Source: Saccoglossus kowalevskii (lineage: Eukaryota; Hemichordata; Enteropneusta; Harrimaniidae). Taken from it: 25,407 nucleotides of DNA. A program made the position numbers and the translations under genes. The notes beneath the pieces were generated by a model that saw only the letters and a list, made by a program, of their open reading frames with translations, searched no databases and was not told where the DNA came from. Of the stretch, positions 20,494 to 25,407 are shown one piece after another (the stretch's first letter is position 1; the number at the start of each line of letters is the position of its first letter). The stretch is from NCBI RefSeq assembly GCF_000003605.2, contig NW_003107605.1, forward strand, positions 19,847 through 45,253. Reading direction: 5' to 3'.

Positions 20494-21075
20494 GTGTGCC
20501 GCCCTTATGGACAATCAAGTTGTACTAAAGACTTGAATCAGGTTTCTCGCCAAGAACCAAATCCCAGGACACAATCCTCAGCCGATCGTCATCCCCTGGC
20601 TGTCAATATTGTCGGACTGGAGGATCAGGGGGAATTGCTTCTCTGCCCGGTTCGAGCACTGAGTTGCTACGAACACTACTAGGGATTTGAGACGGGGTGC
20701 AAAGCACATGTTTTTGTGTTACGACCCAGGCAGACAGGATAGGCCGGCCTCCCCAACTTCCATCGCCAGGTGGATTACTGCGACTGTATTAGAGGTCTAT
20801 AATACCTTAACTTCCTCGACACAGAGCTTGCAGAGTCACCAAGTACGAGCACATGAGGTTCGTGCTATTGCTAACTCACTAGCGCTAGCATCAGGCACCC
20901 CCCTCGAACATATTCTGAGGGCAGGCTTCTGGAGAATGCAAACCTCTTTATCAACTACTACCTAAGAGATGCCCAATCCATTGAGGAGGGCCTTGTTAGG
21001 TTGGATCCCGTCATAGCGGGTCAGACTCTGGTTGCTGACCCAGCCCGAACAACCACAAGGGTCCCTGCGCCATAG
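20494..21075 (+). pseudogene. DIRS tyrosine recombinase relic
   Basis: The frame 20494-20682 ends in ELLLCPVRALSCYEHY, a typical YR segment. The frame from 20687 carries HMFLCYDP, then HEVRAIANSLALASG, with the HxxR catalytic box at 20852-20863, and GFW near 20925. The stretch with the presumed nucleophile, NYYLRD at 20953-20970, lies in a different frame from HEVR, so an indel lies between about 20926 and 20953. That frame then stays open to TAG at 21073-21075. The N-terminal catalytic Arg could not be placed. In the family this enzyme integrates a circular DNA without target duplication. This copy is inactive. Confidence 0.85.
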
Positions 21076-21352
21076 GCAATATGTCGGTCTCAGCATTTTT
21101 GCGGACAGATTTCTCTACCGTCAGCACTCTTTGGAAGTTTCCAGGTCTCGCTTTTCGGTCTATGTCCTCATGCAGAACTGTTTTGAAAGCTTACTACCCC
21201 TGAATTGAGTTGGGTCTAGCTTTCTCTGGCACACCAAACCCTGTCACCGTAGCAGCATTTTTGGCTTTTTGCTCCGAGGACAGCACAGGCAAGGTTAGAC
21301 ACCACCCTCTTTTTGGTCTTAACTAGGTGATGAGTGGTATTTGTAGAGTGTA
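21076..21352 (+). other. Likely 3' flank of the DIRS element
   Basis: Non-coding, mixed-GC sequence after the recombinase. Terminal or internal complementary repeats would be expected here, but none was matched by eye to 16426-17444. Confidence 0.35.
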
Positions 21353-21733
21353 TCATCCGGACTGGGGAAAAAGACTTTCATCATTTTCTGTTTGCTCGGA
21401 AAACCCGCCACCTATTGGCTTCTGACTTTTTCTACAGTTCAAAATAGTCATTTTGACTGACTGGAGTCTATGGTGGGTATGAACTATGTGAATAGGCGTG
21501 TTCTGCCTAAATCTGTTTGGAGAAATCCTATTCGGCGTTGTCGAGTCCAAATCGCTCGGGTTGCTGGGTCTATTTTTGCGTTGCGTGAACATGAACCAAT
21601 CATTTCTCGGTCTTGTTCGACCTAACAAGTTGGCAATTTCTTGCTCTTTGAAATCTCGTTTAATCGATCGTCGCTGCCTTCTTCTCGACCGTAAAAACAC
21701 TCGGGGGGAAAAACAGAAACAAAGCAAATGCAT
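21353..21733 (-). CDS. Unrecognised 126-residue ORF in a CpG-rich patch
   Basis: The minus strand stays open for 126 codons with an ATG at 21733. The N-terminal part is Arg- and Lys-rich (FLRSRRRQRRSIKRDFKEQE), followed by a Pro-, Asn- and Arg-rich middle and an acidic end. No family was recognised. CpGs are dense at 21520-21700, unlike the AT-rich flank, and arginines are often CGA or CGG. It could be DIRS 3' sequence, a first exon near a promoter, or chance. A second minus-strand ATG in another frame (21752, CAACATGGCG) is followed after 15 nt by GTAAAT, a possible donor. Confidence 0.22.
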   Translation of the reverse strand: MHLLCFCFSPRVFLRSRRRQRRSIKRDFKEQEIANLLGRTRPRNDWFMFTQRKNRPSNPSDLDSTTPNRISPNRFRQNTPIHIVHTHHRLQSVKMTILNCRKSQKPIGGGFSEQTENDESLFPQSG

Positions 21734-21860
21734 TTACCAGAGGGGACGCCATGTTGTTGATTGACCTTTCCATTTGTTTATTGACCTTTCCGTGATATGA
21801 TTCGTTGTGGACGCAAAACACCGGTGTTTTTACTAAGTGAGAACGCGAGCAGACAATTCA
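21734..21860 (-). promoter_or_regulatory. Candidate regulatory patch with repeats and palindrome
   Basis: ATTGACCTTTCC occurs twice, at about 21759 and 21780 (on the minus strand GGAAAGGTCAAT, containing the nuclear-receptor half-site AAGGTCA). The perfect 16-bp palindrome AAAACACCGGTGTTTT spans 21815-21830. Both lie upstream of the minus-strand ATGs at 21733 and 21752. The arrangement suits a promoter, but no transcript evidence exists. Confidence 0.3.
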
Positions 21861-23020
21861 GCAGATAAGCTAATATTTGCACAACAAAAAAACAGTGTCA
21901 ACACCAGCGTTTTTTAGATGTGTGAGAACGTAGCTACATGTATAGTACATATGCAAAGTAATAATTTCAAATTTTTTAAAAATTTCCCAACATGCTAGTT
22001 TAAATAAAAGAAATGAGCTTTTTTCTTCCTGTAGACACAGAGCCAAATCGTTGCTATGCAACAACTAGTTTTAATATTGTAAACCCACTCCCTTGTTATG
22101 CAAATCTGTAGCGCTTATAACGTAGTCTGTTTCGGTGTTTTATTTAATAAAGTCTTAACTCCTGATGAGTGAGGTACTCCATGTACCTTACGAAACAGTA
22201 CTGTAGAGTCAACTTTACCCATGTAGTCGTGTCTTAATTACTTTGTCCACGTGTATATATATATATACAATGTATATATATACTTTGCATGGTCATTAAA
22301 ATATTTATTCATGGAGCTAACTGGTACATTTTATCTACAACAAGTACAGTCAGTTTAGTGCCTATGTCAGTTAATAAAGTCATAGAAAACATATTTTGGT
22401 TAAATTTGTGAAGTCTGTGAGTTATCAAAATATGATGAAATTAAAAAATTGATAATGACAACATTGTTTTTTTGCAATGGCATCTCAAAACTAAAGTCAG
22501 TGGTAGCGTACAGTTAACGGCTTTGCAATGAAATTAATTATTTAACCAATGCCGTTGTGATATCTGACTTTTCAATGACAAAGTGCACACATTTCATGTC
22601 CTCAGTTTACGATTACATGTATCTTAGAATGTATGTACATCAAATTAGGTAAAGAAGTGTTATTTTTTAACCACCACAGAAAATTATGCACTCTGCGCTG
22701 TCATCTTAGTTACCTCAATCTGAATTTAGTCATTTAGTCATAGTTTGTGCTAGTGTGTTATCAAGACGAGTCCCACTTACAAAATTTTAAGAAATTGAAA
22801 TTTGACCCTAGATAACTTTATTACAGATTGGACCCCAGCTTGCCTGGAAAACTGGTTCCCTTTTCAATAATTGGAGTCAAAATATGGGGTTAACGCATTT
22901 CCAGAAGCCATAGTTTTTTTTTTATAAACAGTCTTGTCTGCGGTTGAATTAATTTGGCATTGAATAAATGTTTACCATATTTTTTTAGTCTCAATTTTAG
23001 ACAAATTCCGAAATCAAAGA
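21861..23020. other. AT-rich sequence, no gene recognised
   Basis: Contains a (TA)n tract at about 22254-22281 and otherwise unremarkable AT-rich DNA. Short ORFs on both strands have no domain. Confidence 0.4.
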
Positions 23021-23134
23021 CCTTGGGGTCCGTCCGACCGGAGTCATATTTCAGATATTCATTGACCGATCTCATTCAAACTTTACACAAATACAATACT
23101 TCATATCACATGCGGTTTTTTTTGAAGACTAACA

Positions 23135-23159
23135 AAAATGGCCGACTGGTGGCCATTTT
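23135..23159. repeat. Inverted repeat AAAATGGCC / GGCCATTTT
   Basis: Perfect 9-bp arms around a 7-base loop, in a segment (about 23020-23250) that looks like part of an interspersed repeat directly 5' of the LINE fragment. See the similar hairpin at 15397-15413. Confidence 0.6.
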
Positions 23160-23259
23160 GGATGAAAAAATTTACTATTTTTGATTCTCAAACGTGTTAG
23201 CAGCTGTTACGCAGAGATGACTGTAACGATTTTGATCAAAGTTGGTATGATGATGATAC

Positions 23260-23629
23260 ATATTGAAAATGAGGAACATCATTTAATACATTGTAAATTG
23301 TAAAACAAAGAGACACAATGTTTCACACTATCAACAGTGTAAATGCAAATTTCCTGAATTTGGATAAAGAAAAACAATTTAAACATATCTTACAATCAAA
23401 AGATAAAGATACTATTATAGCCCTCTATGTGTACTTGAGTAACAGTAAATGAACAAACAAAAGAATACACTCAGTCACACTTATTTAACTTTTTATTTAC
23501 TTAACTTTCGCCTACTTACTTTTTTAGTTATTCATTATTAACTTTATTACATTTTAAACACCAAATTAGAAATGTAAAATTTTCTACACGGTTGTAATAA
23601 AGCTGTTATCTATCTATCTATCTATCTAT
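23260..23629 (+). pseudogene. LINE 3' end with (ATCT)n tail
   Basis: IENEEHHLIHCKL (from about 23261) is the end of a LINE C-terminal zinc knuckle (HX4C). After a stop and a frameshift, NANFLNLDKEKQFKHILQSK runs from 23342 and ends at TGA 23450-23452. A T-rich 3' UTR follows, with TGTAATAAAGCTG and then (ATCT)n at 23607-23629. The coding end resembles the usual end of CR1/L2/Jockey-like pol genes and is related in style to the minus-strand copy at 14869-15345. The copy is strongly 5'-truncated. Confidence 0.7.
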
Positions 23630-25019
23630 TGGGTTATAGATGCACAAATTTCAATGACTAGAAGCCATTTTATTTTATTACATATTTCCCCCTTTTTCTT
23701 TTTCTTCTATTACTTTTACAGAATTATTTAATCTTAGTACATATAGATAGTATAAATGAAGATACATCAGCAGCAATTTTTTTTGTGATCAAATTTAATT
23801 TGGCTATTTTCATAGTTCAATGAAACTTCGTACACTTATTTTTCTCAGAATTCATAAAACAATTTTCAAAGTGTCACAGTTATTACTAACTGGTGGCAAC
23901 TACATATTAATTTAAGTCATTACACTTTAACATTGAAATTGTTATTGCTTGATTTTAATTCTGAAGGAAACATTCCAACAAAGTGAAACATCCAGCATCT
24001 AATTGTCAAAGTTTACATATGCCCCTTATTCTTGCATGTTGTACTGTAATCAGGATTACTAATAATTGGTAGTCGAGTTGGTTTTATTTTGGTTTGTCCC
24101 TTGAACATGCTTGAGCTGTAAAAAAAAATGGGAATGAGGACGACATAATAGGACATGAACTTACAGGGTTATTAAAGACAATTGCCTTGATGCAGTATTT
24201 CTATATGCTAAAGCCATTTTATCAATGTTTTCCTTGGAAGATGGGTGCCCCTTAATTCCCAAGTAAAGTTCTGCAATAGTATACATGTACACTTGTTTTT
24301 CATTTTGACTTCTGACAAATTGGTGGCCAATTTAGTTCTCAAAAGCAAATATTTTTGTTTATTTTATTCAAAATTGGTTTGAATATTGTAGATGATAGTT
24401 TTGATGCATGTCTGCATTGTAATTTAATTCAAGATGCTGACTAGTGACTATGTTTTGTTTTCAAATTTAGGTTTTGTTCAAGAAAGAATTGTGATTGAAA
24501 ATTTAATGTGCAACAGTAGTAATGGCAAGTGGTCTGAACACAGTAGTGTGTGTTGCAAGTGCAACTTTGTATCATCAAATGTTCATCTTTTGATACTTAT
24601 TAGTTGTCAGTAACACATATTAATTATCCAGCTCAATGAATAGTCTGAATTCAAGTCCTCTGAGCTCAGCTCAATTTCGTAACATGAAGCTTGCATAAAA
24701 TAAACCAACACATTTTAGGAGCAGCTTTCTTCATGATTCACGCTGACTAAATTAGACTCATACAGCATATCTGGTCTTGACAAATTTACGTCACGATAAC
24801 TCTGTCAATCCCTGAAATAAACAAGAGCTTGGAGGGTGTATGAGAGTGGTTTGAACCACTGTTTTTATGTGTTTATTTGTGTGGTCATCCAAGGAGGCAC
24901 TGTCTATTGTCTAGACTTTGAATCTGGGAAACTGGGTTTTATTTGGGTGCTTAGGTTTGGGTTATCCCAGGTTTGACCCAAGTGTATGAATATGAAAGTC
25001 GTCCTTACTAATATCTATC
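23630..25019. other. Upstream region of the Reeler gene, AT-rich
   Basis: No long ORF, exon pair or transposon domain was seen. It contains a perfect hairpin AGTGGTT-TG-AACCACT at 24845-24860. The last kilobase presumably holds regulatory DNA of the Reeler gene or part of its leader intron. Confidence 0.4.
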
Positions 25020-25049
25020 TATAAAATACTTGCCTCATACAGATTCATC
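25020..25049 (+). promoter_or_regulatory. TATA-like box or splice acceptor before the Reeler ATG
   Basis: TATAAAA at 25020-25026 is 24 bp before the ATG, too close for a normal TATA-driven leader. CTCATACAG, ending at 25042, resembles a 3' splice site, so the coding exon may instead be preceded by a non-coding exon. The two readings exclude each other and the sequence does not settle which is right. Confidence 0.35.
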
Positions 25050-25236
25050 ATGGTCAAGCTGTTGATTTGGATGTTAAGTGTTTTACTGTTAGAAGTTCAG
25101 GGTTATCCAAGTGGTGCTCCAAGTAGTACTTGTGAAAACATGACACCAAGCCATGGGGTTGATGCTCAAGGCTCTGTTGCACCTTATGCAGTAACAGCTG
25201 ACTCAAACTCATACCAACCAAATGATGTCATTACTG
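25050..25236 (+). CDS. Secreted Reeler-domain protein, first coding exon (partial)
   Basis: The ATG at 25050 opens a hydrophobic signal peptide, MVKLLIWMLSVLLLEVQG, cleaved probably before YPSGAP. The mature start, YPSGAPSSTCENMTPSHGV, then PYAVTADSNSYQPND, is the characteristic beginning of a Reeler domain, as in reelin-N-like secreted defence proteins and ferric-chelate reductase 1 (FRRS1)-like DOMON/cytochrome b561 proteins. The conserved Cys and the MxPxHG pattern are present. The exon ends ACTG|GTAAAT, a phase-1 donor at 25237, after 62 codons. The rest of the gene lies beyond the window, so whether it is a short Reeler protein or a large FRRS1-like membrane protein cannot be decided. 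The start is chosen because it gives a full signal peptide. Confidence 0.85.
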
Positions 25237-25266
25237 GTAAATATTTAACTTCATTATAATTTTAAA

Positions 25267-25407
<141 letters not shown>

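Larger units (their letters stand above)
17445..21075 (+). mobile_element. Degraded DIRS-type tyrosine-recombinase retrotransposon
   Basis: In order the plus strand shows a gag-like coiled-coil region, a reverse transcriptase with a YLDD box, an RNase H with its acidic residues, and a tyrosine recombinase with an HxxR box. RT plus RNase H plus a YR in place of an integrase is the defining layout of DIRS/Ngaro-group elements (established knowledge). The block is GC-richer than its flanks. Many frameshifts and stops make it inactive. Terminal inverted repeats and the internal complementary region were not identified, so the outer limits given are those of the coding remnants. Confidence 0.88.

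Noticed and set aside
25020-25026. TATAAAA as the promoter TATA box of the Reeler gene
   Set aside because: It lies only 24 bp before the ATG, which would put the start site at the ATG itself. A splice-acceptor reading of the same region is equally plausible, so it is kept only as ambiguous.

Overview
This is AT-rich nuclear DNA from an animal, most likely a marine invertebrate (mollusc-like or another lophotrochozoan). That rests on the mix of LINE, Ty3/gypsy and DIRS retroelement relics, the many minisatellites, spliced exons and a 50-N scaffold gap. No bacterial operon, rRNA or tRNA gene was recognised. The species cannot be fixed from the sequence alone.

Layout. Bases 1-2263 are a compound satellite: a 45-bp array, a unique linker and an 11-bp array, with the whole block repeated about 1.4 kb later. 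Bases 2508-5405 hold a probable two-exon minus-strand host gene encoding a 76-residue helical or coiled-coil protein. Its 2.67-kb intron contains a 19-copy, 46-bp minisatellite and a 58-bp tandem duplication. Bases 6040-8000 hold a broken LINE reverse transcriptase abutting the 3' part of a broken Ty3/gypsy pol gene. Around 9452-9541 a perfect 12-bp NRF-1-type palindrome is followed by a strong splice donor and may be a promoter with a non-coding first exon. Bases 10056-11089 are a probable DNA transposon or MITE with 24-bp terminal inverted repeats, interrupted by the gap. Then come an 11-copy 36-bp minisatellite (11795-12194), a diverged ~160-bp repeat family (12583-12815 and 14100-14836), an L1/Tx1-like LINE relic between those two arrays, and a minus-strand LINE 3' end with an (ATT)n tail (14869-15345).

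Bases 17445-21075 are a degraded, GC-richer DIRS-type tyrosine-recombinase retrotransposon with recognisable gag, reverse transcriptase, RNase H and recombinase segments, split by frameshifts and stops. Bases 23260-23629 are another LINE 3' end, with an (ATCT)n tail. The window closes with the first coding exon of a secreted Reeler-domain protein (25050-25236), whose first intron begins with a (TTTA)n microsatellite that runs off the end.

Two host genes are well supported: the small minus-strand gene and the Reeler-domain gene. Most other recognisable coding sequence is transposon debris, and most long ORFs in the satellites are open only because the repeat unit is a multiple of three or lacks stops. 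The sequence shows no cooperation between the genes. A possible but unproven link is that the 9.5-kb candidate leader exon splices to the acceptor-like site just before the Reeler ATG.
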